A stretch of 64,000 nucleotides of DNA from Acanthornis magna (GCA_036785705.1 JAWUZG010000001.1:2480001-2544000), one strand, 5' to 3'; shown: positions 36,297-47,791, numbered from the stretch's first letter. The notes: generated by a model from the letters alone, not told the origin. Numbers and translations are program-made.

Positions 36297-36333
36297 GCCG
36301 TACAGACTACTCTATTTCTGTAGTCTGTACAGC
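36297..36333. repeat. near-perfect 14-bp inverted repeat
   Basis: Left arm 36297-36310 'GCCGTACAGACTAC' and right arm 36320-36333 'GTAGTCTGTACAGC' are reverse complements except for one position, separated by a 9-nt loop. It would fold as a stable hairpin in DNA or RNA. No known RNA family was recognised. Confidence 0.85.
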
Positions 36334-39300
36334 CACCAGGTACACATCCCAATGTGACACTAAAAAGCAATCCTGCAAAGCAGCAGTAACGCAGGGAGTT
36401 TTCTAAGTAGATTAACTGCTTTCTCCATCTCTGCCAGAGCCACCTGCACTCTGACTTTTTACAAATAGCAAGGTTGAAGTTGATGCTACAGTGATTCTAA
36501 ACTTGTATTCCTGCACCGGGATCAGTGAGATAACATCCATTAGACAGTGGGTTCGGCACTTAATATCCCCTTTCCACTAAAGCTGTTCTTGAGAGAGTCA
36601 GCAGCATGGTCCAACTGGTGTGGTATTATGGGGAGCATGAAGAGGAGTTCTCAGCAGGAGGCTGATGCCGTGGTTGGTTAGCCCCCCCTGTACCAAACAG
36701 ACACACCCAAACTACCTTTCAGATAAAAGCTCTGCTTTGAGAGGGAAACTTCTTGTTTCATGCAAACTTAAACATCAAAAAAAGTTAGCCACACCAGGCT
36801 GTGATAAGGACTGAGGCTAGCCTTTCATCTTCTCCACAAGAGAAATCTGAACATTCCAGCCCAAGCCAATACAGTTGGCTTTGTATCATTCCCAAAGTAG
36901 ATTTCTATGTGGGACAACTGGACTGAAAGGATCCCTGAGCTATTTCATCTTGCTGCAGTATCCTGAGAGTGCAACATGAGGGTGTGCTGAGAGGAAAGAG
37001 ATTTCTGGAAAGCTGGAAGGTAACCTTCAGCAGCAGCAGCAAGCTTCCAGAACATCCTGGTCTGATCTGGAGCTGTAGGTAATCCACCTAGCCTGGGATT
37101 TGTCCCTGGCATAAGGGAAATGTGTGTATACCCCTGGTCCTCGTGTGTGAGCATCTACAGACTTCCCAAAATTAGAAGAGTTTGCCCTCCCACTAATTTT
37201 GGGGAATATCCAGATCCACAGCAGCACAGGGCTGCTGAAAAGACTTGTGGAAGCATTGGGGATTTATTTGAGGATTTCATGTTACAGTGCTCCATGACTC
37301 AGGTGCTCACTACATGAGTCATTCCTTCTCCTGTCAGGGCAATCGAGACATTGCATGGGCAGACAAAGGGCAGTAGAACACAGACCACCGGAAATTTCTT
37401 ACCCTGCCTCCTGGAAGAAGGCCCAGATCCTTAAGAAGCATTCTGCAGCTCCCTTCTAATTTAGGTTCTTTCGAAGATGGAGGTCCAAGCACTCCCAGAA
37501 CTCATTCTACAACAGAAAAAGGCAAATTAGCCTTCAACTATTGCTATCTACTAAAATAATATTTACAAATACTGTAAATAAGCAGGAGTATAAGACATTT
37601 CAGAACAATTTGATAAGAGCTATGCTGAGTTTGGCTGAGGTAGAATTAGTCTTCTTCACAGCAGTTGGTATGGGGATATGATTTGGATTTGTGCTGAAAA
37701 CAGTGTTGATAATTCAGGGATGTTTTTGTTATTGCTGGGCAGGGCTTACACAGAGCCAAGGCCTTTAGTGTTTCTCCCCCCACCCATCTTTTTCTTGTCA
37801 CACTGAAATATGCCCACAGGGCGCTACATGATGGGCAGTGAAAAACCAAGTTGAAAGTTGCTGGGAGGTATCTAGCAGATAGTGCAGAAGTCAGGTCAGG
37901 CCTTAATGTCTTCATTTTGGTCCAGGGGAAAAGAGTAAACAAAATACTAATGAAAGTTGCAGATGGTACTAGAATCAGTAAAGGTTATCAAACCCAGTGA
38001 AATAATGTGAGAGGACCTGAATAGGTTAGGAATGCAGGCTTAAAGCAAAATTGTGTTTAGCCTAGAAAATTGCAAGCTAATCCCACTAGAGAAAAAATAA
38101 TTAATGTGAGTAGCAAACGAAGGAAGGTAAAAAGAGCCTGAAAAGCAGAGTTACTGAAAGAGATCTGAGGTGAAAGAAAACTTTTAAGTTAGAGATAAAT
38201 TTGCAGTGTGAAGCAGAAAGAAAATATATTGTCGAGTTGAAGACTTAGGCAAAATTCACGCATGTCATAAAACAAGATGAAAAGCTGGAGCTTTGTGCGT
38301 GGCAATATCTGGCAGAGCATCTCTAAATGAAAGCAACTCAGTACCAGAGGGTGAAGTACAAGCAGAGAAGACTTTTTTTTCTTCCCTTCAGGGATAATTG
38401 TTTTCTAAGGACACAATAAAGAAGCTGTTGAGTAAGTCCTGTAAAAGAGGGCTTGGATGAGTGATATGAAAGGGGGCACAACCCTCCAGAAACAAATATT
38501 TTCCTCTTTTGCTAATACTTTCACTGTAGTTGGTCAAAGAGAATAAGATGAATTTAGAGAGACCAGAATCAAAATCTAGTAGCCACACATAGAGAAAACA
38601 TAATCTTTAGCACTTCAGGCATTTGAAGGAAGGAGCAGGCAATTTTAGAGCTGTGCAGTAATAAACTTTGGTAAAATTGGAAAAAAAAATAGATAGTACA
38701 GCAGATCTTCCACACTTGTGTCTTGTGCTGTTTCTTACTGATTTAAGCTTTCCCATTAGATAAAGTGTGATTTCTAGGAAAGTTTTGTTTCAAAATCATC
38801 CAGTCTCCTGGAGGGGATCCTTCCCATGTTTTCATTAAAATAGGGAGTATTTTTGGTCAGGTCACATTAGTGTAATTAATATGACCAAGGGTCAGCCCTA
38901 GTATTTGGTTATTTACAGCTTCAGCTGGACGGCTTTGGAAATAAAACAGAAGTAGTGCATTCCAAGGGAATGTGCTTTGTGTTCAGAGATCCATTCTTTT
39001 TCCTATCCCTGACTTCCTTTGCTTCTATAGAAAAGTTATTTAATATCTTTAAGACTTTCCTTATGCATTGATAACGTGGATGTAGTAGTACACATTTACA
39101 AAAAGTGCTGTCAGTGTGTGAAATCTTCTGTACCAGAGAGAGATTTTACATCATGAAATATTTTATGCATACCGACATTGCATTTTAACGTTTACATATT
39201 CTTTTGTTTGGTTAAACTAGTGATAATTTCAAAATTACCTTAATTCTGAGTTGATAGATTTATTAATAAATATTTCATAGTCCAAAAGACTTTCCCAGTA

Positions 39301-39907
39301 AATAATAATTTTCAGATCGATCAAAATTTATGCTTAATTTACATATTGGGCTTTTTTCCCCTCTGACAAGTCCAGATTCTACCATTTCAGTGAGAGGTTC
39401 CTTTTTTATGTACAATACTTAAGAATGATTACTGACTTTCATTTTTAAGGCCAAATCTTTTAAAAATCTATCCTCAGTGCTGTAATAACTAATAACTAGT
39501 TTCATTGAGTTATCTAAACTTAATTTAATTGAAACAAATAGAGTTAAAAGTAAAATCGCTCGCTGCTTTTAAAACCAGAGCAGGTTTGGTTAAAACCAAA
39601 ATCCATGTGCTTTGTAACTTATGTTAAATGCAACACAGAAATCCCTAATCTTGCATAGGTAACATAAAAAATTAACTATAGAGCAGTGGAGCAGTTGTAC
39701 CCAGAAATGTCTGTGCTGAAGGCCTTTGTTCTTTCTGCTTTCATGGCAATTGGTCATTTAATGTTTCATAAAAGGAGCAGGGATTTCTGAAGGCACAGGC
39801 ACGAGGCAAACTTATCACTAGCTCTCACACTTGCCATCAGGAAAATCCCATTTTGCCTCTGCCTCATTAGACAACGAAGGGATGTGGGAAGGGAGTTAAG
39901 CTGGAAT
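36334..39907. other. non-coding stretch
   Basis: About 3.6 kb of unique DNA. No repeat family, RNA gene or exon was recognised. A small perfect palindromic word 'TTTGGTTAAAACCAAA' lies at 39585-39600. The short ORFs at 36905-37317 and 37646-37942 overlap on opposite strands or lack motifs. Confidence 0.5.
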
Positions 39908-40098
39908 CTTGCGAGGTTTAAAAAGACGGGTCGTTCAGACACTCGGTTGGGTTTTGGAACGCATCTTGCCCCCTGTGTGTCTCTCGAGCTGTGTGCAGGA
40001 GACCACGGGAGCACCGCTGGAAGACAATTCCTGCGCTGAGCCCCACGTGTGAGCTCTGGCCCCAGGAACGCGCCCGTGGCGCACGGCAGAGCGGCAGA
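39908..40098. promoter_or_regulatory. small CpG cluster (possible promoter/CpG island)
   Basis: I count sixteen CpG dinucleotides in about 190 bp, far above the CpG-poor surroundings, with local G+C clearly raised. It includes 'CACGTG' (an E-box) at about 40045 and the dense 'AACGCGCCCGTGGCGCACGG'. It lies immediately upstream (plus-strand sense) of the candidate conserved element 40140-40420. It could be a promoter of a non-coding transcript, an enhancer core or a methylation-protected relic. The ORFs across it on the minus strand reflect the low stop density. Confidence 0.45.
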
Positions 40099-40139
40099 GC
40101 CACACTGCAGCCTGTGCAGTGACAGCTAGGGTGCACTGA

Positions 40140-40420
40140 CACACAAGTGCCTGGCAACTGCTCTAATTTATTGCTGTAGCTGTTATGGCTCTCTGTGAAG
40201 CCTAAAATAATCTATGAGTGTTTCACATTTTAATAGTATTCATGTTGAGGGCCTCTGTGCGACTGCAGCTATATGATAACATATGCCCCAATCGGATCTG
40301 CCCTTTGTGTACGAGATGACACAATTTGTGCACAGTTAGCCATGAGGGAGATGGAGATTATCCATTTCCAGTGCAGGCAATGCTGGGTCTTCTAGCCTCT
40401 CATATATACCAAAGAGACAA
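40140..40420. promoter_or_regulatory. strong candidate conserved non-coding element
   Basis: About 280 bp of complex, repeat-free sequence with no open frame, including 'TTTATTGCTGTAGCTGTTAT', 'CTGCAGCTATATGATAACAT', 'CCCAATCGGATCTGCCC' and 'GTACGAGATGACACAATTTG'. It retains isolated CpGs in an otherwise CpG-depleted genome, which often indicates constraint. By eye it is the most CNE-like block in the window. No alignment was available. Confidence 0.4.
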
Positions 40421-41198
40421 ATATTTTCCTTTTTAAGAGCATTTACACCCTCAGAGCTCAACAGATGGGATGTTCTTGCCCTTCAAGGCAAAGCTCTGCT
40501 GTCAGAAGAGACACAGAGGACCAAGTAAGTAGCAGGCGCAGAAAGTAGCTAAGAGTTTAATGGGATTTGGCTGATTATTATGTTTTCTTTCATTATAATT
40601 AACTCATATTTTTAATAACACCAAGGACCTCAAACCAGGGACAACATTAGGAATATGTAAAGTTCCTATCAAAGAAAAATGTCGTCCAAGTACATAACTG
40701 TTTATAGAAACTGAGCACTTCAAAAAGTTAGGAAAAACTACAGTTAAGATCACTGTAGCGATGTTCGTTCCTTCCTCTGAAACTGTGGTGTCCAGTGCTA
40801 CATAATCATGTGTCTTTCAACACACAATTTCTCTTTATCCATCCAGCTTATTTCTGACAGTTCAGCTCCATGTCTGAACCAATCCCTCTGACTGACTGCT
40901 CACACCTTACTTCCAGACAAGAAGTCCTATATAACCACCCTATTCTCCTCTCCAGAACCATCTCAGTTTTAGTTCTTTTTTTCCAGGCATTTATTTTCGC
41001 CCATCTCTTTCTGCCCACCTGGATACATACCAGATGTAAATCCTAATGTATTACCTCTGTTCTGCTCTTGGTTCTCTTGCCTTTAGTTTCAGAGCCTTTC
41101 TAACCACAGTTCAAGTGCTCAGCATGGCCTTACCTACAGCAGTGACTGAAATGGGTGTCAGTCTTGAGACCAAAGGGCATTGCAAAAATCCATGTCAC

Positions 41199-41390
41199 AG
41201 AATCATAGAATCATGGAACAGTTTGGATTGGAAGGGACCTTAAAGAACATCGAGTTCCAACCCTGCTGCTACAGGCAGGAACACTTTCCACTAGACCGGG
41301 TTGCTCAAAGCCCCATCTGACCTGGCCTTGAACACTTCCAGGGATGGGGCATCCACAACCTCTCTGGGCCTAAACCTTCTTTCCTGAACT
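41199..41390 (-). mobile_element. CR1 LINE 3' fragment with internal deletion
   Basis: Reverse-complement CR1 with the genuine 3' end 'AGAATCATAGAATCATGGAA', 'TTGGAAGGGACCTTAAAGAA', 'AACACTTTCCACTAGACCGG' and 'GAACACTTCCAGGGATGGGG'. After 'CCTCTCTGGGC' it jumps straight to 'CTAAACCTTCTTTCC', skipping the usual 'aacctgtgccag...aatttcttcctaata' portion, so an internal deletion of some 60-70 bp is likely. The sequence beyond about 41390 no longer matches. Confidence 0.92.
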
Positions 41391-41729
41391 CCCAAAACTG
41401 GGGGACATCCTGTCATTCCAGTCATGCTGCATCACCACTTAAACTGTGTGGGATATAAGTTGTCCATCCCCGATTTATTAATAACTTCTTCACAAGGGCC
41501 CTCATTTGTATAATTTTATGGATGTATTTTTTTGTTGTCCCTGACATAATTGTCACCTCATGGACAAATTTCAAGTCCCTGCTTGAATCTTGTCGGAAAC
41601 ATAATTTTTACAGACCTCCTGAAAGAAAAAGCTACTGCTGGGTACTTTTGCCCCAGCCTGGCTCTCCACTAAGACTGGGCTGATTTGACCAGACTTTTCC
41701 AGCCTCAAAGGCAGACCCAAAGCAGAGAA

Positions 41730-42185
41730 AAATTTAATCCCAGAATGTAGCATGATAAAAAGTCATAAGCAGCTGAAAACAGGGCTATATAAAAGGAAAC
41801 ATGACACTTTGACAAGCGCTACTCCTAGTGCTGCTAATAATACCTCTTTGACTGGTCTGATATTCCTTGATCCTCTTGCAAAGATTGCAAAAGATAAAGA
41901 AGATTTCACAGGCAGGCTCAATAAATACCAGATCTTGTCTTTGTCTGCATATTTGCATATTTCTCGCCTCTTAAGTTTTAAGCCCAAAAACTAAAAGGTG
42001 TGCATTCAGGAGCTGACAACCTCCACTTCCCGAATTCCTGTTGGATTGCTCCCAGATCTGTGCAATAAGGCGCAGACACACAGGTCAGATGTGAGGGTCA
42101 GCGCCGCACGCTCGGGTGCCTTTCTGCAGAGCAGTTTGTGGAGCGCGCTCCTACGGCACATGTCAGGATTTGCTGAGCACATTTA
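41730..42185 (+). promoter_or_regulatory. candidate promoter/enhancer block with TATA and octamer
   Basis: A consensus TATA box 'TATATAAAAG' lies at 41786-41795, a perfect POU octamer in reverse ('ATTTGCAT') at 41951-41958, and a local CpG cluster of eight CpGs within about 85 bp at 42070-42155 ('AGCGCCGCACGCTCGGG', 'GGAGCGCGCTC'). The combination is suggestive, but TATA-like words are common in AT-rich DNA and the CpG cluster lies downstream of the TATA. The ORFs spanning it on both strands are not recognisable proteins. Confidence 0.3.
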
Positions 42186-43869
42186 GGGAAGCTGCCAAAG
42201 CGTTTGGAGTGCTTTGGCAGCAGAAGAAACAGCTGGTCCCATCAAAGTGATCACATTCTTGGACATTAATTTAGAGTCTGAGAGGATGGAGTGATGCTTG
42301 CCAGGGAATAAGCTTCATAATCCTTAAGGGTTAGAGACTCAGAGACTGCAGCCTAATAAAGGTGTGGTTAAAGCAGGTGCAACTGCTTTGTTAACAGGTT
42401 GCTTGAACCTTGGAGAAAAGTGTATTTAGGCAATATGTTAGTCTCTGAACTGGCAAGTTCTCTCAACTGGAGGAGTTATAAGTAGATTGGCATCAGAAGG
42501 CATTGGACTCTGAACATTGGGAGCCATTTTATGGAGTAAATAACAATAGGTCAGTGCTGGTGCAAGAATGAATTATTAATCAGTGTGTATTCTGAAAATA
42601 CACTTGAATGAGTCGGGAAGGTTTTTGTTCTGGGGAGAACATGCTGGAGGTATGTGGAGATACATATCAGAAAAAAAATTTAAATATGCATTTGTGGTGA
42701 CCTCCATTAAAATATTTAAGGCCCATTGCTGTCTGACTTACTGTGCATTTCCTAAACACAAGGTAAGTAGCTCCTGTAAAGTTTTAGTGTTGACCACCTC
42801 AGAATGTCCATAGCAGATGCCTTTTGTATTTTTTACCCAGTCTATAGCAACGAGAAATAGCCAAATAATTCCTGAGCCCTTTAATAAGTCCCTTTCTGCT
42901 CCAAGGCTGTAAAGAAGAAAATACAGGAGTCAGTTATGAACACCTGAAGTTAATGTTGGTAATGAGAGTGTGGTTATCTCCTCTCCTTCTCCCATTTACA
43001 CCACCATGGAAAACATCCCCTTTCACCTTGGAGCCAAGACTGTTATTGCAACATTACAAAATTGCTGAGCAATTTTCTTTCTCTGCTTAGCTATTATTTC
43101 CATTGAATCATCAGTTACCACTCATTGAATGCAACCAAACATCAAAGCAACCCCCAAAACACATTATGAACAAGTTGGCACCCCTATCTTCTGCACTATT
43201 TCTTCTGTGAAAAGAGAGCGAATTAATACACAACATCTGTCTGTCTTTCTTGTCTTAGGGCTTTACTTTCACACCACAAACTATTCTAAAGAAATGAGCA
43301 TTCGGGAGGCTAACGTACAAGGATGGATTAATTTATCAAAGAATTAAATTCCACAGAGATTTTTTTTTTTAAGTCGGACGCCATTGATTGCAAGACAGCA
43401 GGATGTACCGAGGAGACAGAAACACAGGTATGAAAAATGAATTCAACCACAGGCAAGGCAACAGGGAAGGACTAAGATGTGTAACCATCATTTATTAAAT
43501 CACAAAATCTGCAGAATTTTTCCTTCCTCAAGAATAAATTTTGGTAAGCAAAACTACATGCTATAAAATAATGATCTTTTAATGGAAATTGTAGCAAGCT
43601 CGTTTTTTCAGCTGGGGAAAAAAATAGAATTCGGTGATTGTTATCCACAAGGCAACCAGAAGTTTAAACCCTTAGTTTCCACTTTACCAAACCATTTTTA
43701 TGGTCTGGGTTTGTCTGGGGGAAAGGAGAAGTCTCTTTTTTTTTCCCCCAGCATCAGTGATTAACATATATAGGTCACTACATCAGATACAGAAATCCTC
43801 CAACAACACACTACTTCTGAAATAATGCACTGGATTCAAAGACCCCACAGAACTGTACACAAAGTACTC
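42186..43869. other. non-coding stretch
   Basis: Unique DNA with a T10 run at about 43362. No gene or repeat was recognised. The ORFs at 42583-42813 and 43129-43347 lack motifs. Confidence 0.5.
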
Positions 43870-44290
43870 CATTAACAGCAGGTGCTGTACAGAAAAGCTC
43901 TCTTTCAAAGAGCTTTTAATTACAGTATATCTTTGTTTAGAAGCCACCTTCAACTACCTTTTCCTTGTGAGCTGCAGAGGAAAGCATTTAAATGTATGAG
44001 AAAACCGCCCTCAATTTAAAGCTGCAGGAGAAAGCAATTAGTGTAAAAGGAGGCTTAGCTTGTACACAAAGAAATACGGTACGTGAAGTCAGTGGAGGCT
44101 GGGTATTACTTTGACATAATTAATACATGTTGTAAATCTTTAGATGTGCAACTACCCCAAGTTGAAAGCCATAGCTGGCTGTATGGCCCATGTTTATTCC
44201 CAACTCTCCCTCTAACAACGGAGTTTACACAAAATTACATTTATCTCTCTCGGCTGTATAATTCACACCTTGTCTGAATTCCCTTTACAG
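43870..44290. promoter_or_regulatory. candidate conserved non-coding element
   Basis: About 420 bp of repeat-free complex sequence: 'AAAGCATTTAAATGTATGAG', 'CTTTGACATAATTAATACAT', 'GCCATAGCTGGCTGTATGGC' (a short imperfect inverted repeat) and 'CTCGGCTGTATAATTCACAC'. It contains isolated CpGs and homeodomain-like cores. The assignment is by texture only. Confidence 0.3.
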
Positions 44291-44670
44291 AGGTGAAGGG
44301 TTGCAGTAGAGCTGAGTGAGCAGGAAGACACAGGGGTTTATTTATTTGAAGTGAGGCCACTTACATAGATCTGGCTACAAAGAGAGACTTCGCGAGAGGA
44401 GGAAAGAGATCTTTTTGGTCTTGTTTGGTATTTTTAATTTACAAGTCTTGTTTTTAATGCTGGCACTAATCTCATACTAAAACCTCTTCTTCAACCCTTT
44501 TCGCATCACAGTAAAGCAGAGTCCTGTTAGACATAGTGCAAAAAGGGGTTCGAAGGTTTGGTGTGTTTTTTGGTTTTGGATGTTGGGGGTTTTTAAAGTA
44601 ATCAAAATTTACAAAATGGTTTCTGTGTTTTTAGGAGTTAATCTTTGATGATCAATGACATCAAAACTTG

Positions 44671-44722
44671 TGGGAAAAAACAAAAAACAAGCAACAACAA
44701 CAAAACAAAACAAAAAACCAAA
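44671..44722. repeat. A/C-rich low-complexity tract
   Basis: CAAAAA, CAACAA and CAAAA units in succession. A simple low-complexity tract with no coding potential. Confidence 0.85.
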
Positions 44723-45082
44723 CCAGTCAATAACTCCACTGAAGTTAACGGCAAAAATGTTCCTTACTAAAAAAACACCAGAAAATGCTTCATTTGATGG
44801 TGTTTTGTAGAGGATACAAAGGTTAATTAGACACTTTCCATTGCATTATATAGCAGGAACCCTCTCTTAATTACTGCTTCTCTAGCATAACTGATTCATT
44901 AAAAACTGAACCACAAATAAAAAAGAAAAAATAAATCTTTCCCATTCCAACCCAAACTATTCCAGGTTCTGAGAATTGTGCCCTCTGGGTACCTGATTTT
45001 CTGCATAATACCTAATTTACTCCTACAGTCCAAAGCCTATGACCCTTAATCAGAATTTGATATGAACAGTGACATTGAATGG

Positions 45083-45138
45083 TTAATTTTAACATACAGC
45101 ATTTTAGTAATGCTGTATGTTAATTTTAACATACAGCA
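45083..45138. repeat. inverted repeat with partial direct duplication
   Basis: 'TTAACATACAGCATT' (45089-45103) and 'AATGCTGTATGTTAA' (45109-45123) form a perfect 15-bp stem around a 5-nt loop. A 19-bp direct repeat 'TTAATTTTAACATACAGCA' occurs at 45083-45101 and again at 45120-45138, so the left arm is present twice on the plus strand and once inverted. This is the signature expected of a template-switch or hairpin-mediated replication error. Confidence 0.9.
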
Positions 45139-45139
45139 C

Positions 45140-47389
45140 TACTAAAACACTAAAATTAATGAAACTTCCACCAACTTCTAAACATCTTAGCATTTGTTCC
45201 TGTGTTTTCTCATGTCCCACATTACAGTGGATAAAGTTGATATTAACAGCTTATTTTATCGTTATTTTTATTTCAACTTAATAGCACAACTGAGGTGCTT
45301 CTCTAAATTTTTTATTTTATGAGCTTTTGAACATTTTTTCTACCAATTAGTCAAATTTCTTCCTTGAAGGTATCTCCTAGCTAAATCCAGCTTTTTTGGT
45401 TTTTACTGTTTAGTACACTACTGTATTCCTTTAAAGACAAAGTTCAATTATTTATCTTTTGAAGGTCTGAGTGCCTTGTTTAAAATGCCAAGTGCATTAA
45501 AAACAGTCCTCCCTTGACTTTTGCAAGGAGATATAGAAGGATAATAAGTTAGTTGGATTTAACGAAATTTAGAAATTGATCATGTGCGTGTACGTGTGCA
45601 TGAAGATATCAAAATAAGGATTAAATGCTGTCAAATATCAAGAACACTGGTTTTTTAACCTTTTTCCACTTTTATATCTTAACAAGGAACAAAAAGAAGG
45701 AATGTTTTGTGGTTGAAACAAAGGACAGGGAGCCAGGAGACATTGATCTTGGAAGAAAACTTGTACTAAAACAGTTTACAAGCACAAAAATAGGGCTTTA
45801 AAGCCACACAACTGTAAATGAGATTAAAATATAGTGGGGAAAAGCTGCATTTTTGCTGTTACTACTTGGGGAAGCTATTGTTGCACCTCTTCTGAATTAC
45901 ATTCACTGTCCTTATGTATTTGTATTTGAATTTTGAAGATAACTCTCCATGCTGTCTTTTTCCTCTGTGCTGGTACTGAATCCACAGGGGATGGCAAAAG
46001 TTTTTGCAGACAATCCAAGTGTGCTATGAGATCTTGGCGAACTTTGCAAGTAGATGGTTCTCAGCCATGACAATTTATTCCTGTCTGGAATGGTGGTAGA
46101 TGTCTACCAACAGTGGAAATGGCCTGAGGTCATTCCCTATTAAAATGGTCTGGAGGTTTTAACAGAGAAGAAAAACAACTTTAAATTTGGCTGTGGTACC
46201 AGTTTATTGTGGCTGGATGTTCACGAGCAGGAGCTTTAGAGGTCTGTAGGGCAGACCCTACACCTTGAGCCCTGTTGTGCAGCTCCTGGTGGTAGGAAAC
46301 ACCGTTTCGGATATACTTTGAAGGGTAAAGGCTGAAGTAGAGATGTTTCTGCATGGTTTTTTAAAATTTATTTAGAAGCCAATTGTCTATGGTAGGCATG
46401 TTCAGCATGCACGTGTCTCTTCCAGTGCAAACTTTGAGTAAAACTGAGATTAATTCAATTAAGTTTAAATATTTCAGCTTTTTTATTTTGTGGTTGCACA
46501 CATAAGTAGAGCAATAACTGAATGCAAATGTTGCATATTTACTGTGGCATGATCCAAGCAATTACTACTAAAATATTAAGGAAAAGCATCATTTCACTCT
46601 TTTAATTTTATTTTATAATTAGGCAGGAACCATATTTTGGTATATTTAGAAGTTATATATTATGCTTATCTTTGTTTTGAGGGGATGATTTTAGCCCTGT
46701 TGCGACAAGCCCATTAGCAACAATTAAAATAGCTGTTAATAAAACGGATTTATAGCTTTTCTGCTTGTTTTTTTTTGGGGTAGTTTTCATCAAATATTTC
46801 ACACTCATATGATGTATGCAGTCTGTTAACAGTCACTAGTGCAGACTGTCAAAAATGGTTTCAAACATCTGGGTAAAAACAGCTTTTTATGTACTGGGAT
46901 TATTAGTTTGTCCTTTTCACACAAGTGTTGTGCCAGTTGCTCATTATGCCTCTGACTTCTGTTACTTTTTGTTCTCAAAAATTATTTTAAAAAGTTTAGA
47001 GGGAAAACTTTAAAGCAGAGAAAAACAATACTGGCAACTTTTTTGAGTGCCAGAATTTTAAGTGCTTTCTGTTGAAATATTTTCCTGGCTTTCCATTCAA
47101 ATCAGAATTTTTGTACAAGGTGTTACAGGGAGGGTTGACTGCATCCCTGCACAGTGCAACACAGTAAATGTCTCTGTATAGTCTCCATATACCATACTAT
47201 TAAAATCAATCTGTTCAGGTTAGTTTCCATTCTGAGGGGAGCTGAGAAACAACCACCGGTTTCTGTCACGTGCCGCGCTGCATCAATTAAAAATAAATTA
47301 AATTTCATGCAAAGAGCCTAACTTAAAAATCTCAGCAAACAACAACAGAACCTTTTCACTAATGATTTTCAGTCATCAGAAGTGGAGAG
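45140..47389. other. non-coding stretch
   Basis: AT-rich unique DNA, with no repeat family or gene recognised. The ORFs at 46361-46561 and 47123-47308 on the minus strand are short and motif-free. Confidence 0.5.
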
Positions 47390-47726
47390 AGACTCAGACA
47401 GCAGACAGCATGGTCCCAGCATGCTTTTTGCCTTTTTTTTTGTTTGCACAGTAGCTGTCAGTTGCAGCCCTGCAGGTAGTAGAACCCAGTGGGAAGAGGG
47501 GCGGGACAGAGCGATGCTGCCTGAACTGACAGCAAATTTAAATTACTGAGCTTTCTTTTGCTTTTTTTCTTTCTTTGAGTGCCCTTTCTTTTTTATTTTT
47601 TTTCTCTCTCTTTTTTTTTTTTTTTGGTATTTTTCTACTCTGCGACAAACTGAAAAGATTCGAGCACACACTAATTTAACAACCCTGCTTCGTCGTCTTC
47701 TTTTTTTTTTCCCCTTCTGCTTCCAG
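47390..47726 (+). promoter_or_regulatory. candidate promoter-proximal / intron-end block upstream of exon
   Basis: Contains a GC-box-like 'AGGGGCGGGACAG' at about 47498, an exact 10-bp inverted pair 'GCTGTCAGTT' (47454-47463) / 'AACTGACAGC' (47524-47533) carrying TGACAG (TALE-type) cores, and 'AAATTTAAATTACT'. It then passes into long polypyrimidine tracts at about 47540-47635 and 47693-47715. Branch-point-like 'CTAAT' and 'TTAAC' occur at 47671-47680. It can be read as the end of an intron, or as a TATA-less promoter with a pyrimidine-rich 5'UTR. Both readings support the exon that follows. Confidence 0.4.
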
Positions 47727-47791
47727 GATAATTAAAAGAGAAACCTGTAAAGGCAACGTTCCTTCAAGCAAGTTGGTGCTGTAACGTGCTG
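47727..47791 (+). other. candidate 65-nt untranslated exon (5'UTR)
   Basis: The block is preceded by a long pyrimidine tract ending 'CCCCTTCTGCTTCCAG' (a strong splice acceptor) and followed by 'G|GTAAGA' at 47792-47797 (a near-ideal U1 donor). The 65-nt exon has stops in all three frames and no ATG, so it would be non-coding, most likely part of a 5'UTR with the coding exons beyond the window or unrecognised. I could not assign a gene. The regulatory-looking block upstream and the gene-poor, enhancer-like surroundings would suit a developmental regulator, but that is inference. Alternatively transcription starts inside the upstream block and the CAG is not used, making 47791 the end of exon 1. 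Chance pairing of acceptor and donor cannot be excluded. Confidence 0.4.

Noticed and set aside
44546..44557. 'GGGGTTCGAAGG', resembling a tRNA B box
   Set aside because: No A box, acceptor stem or cloverleaf can be formed around it.
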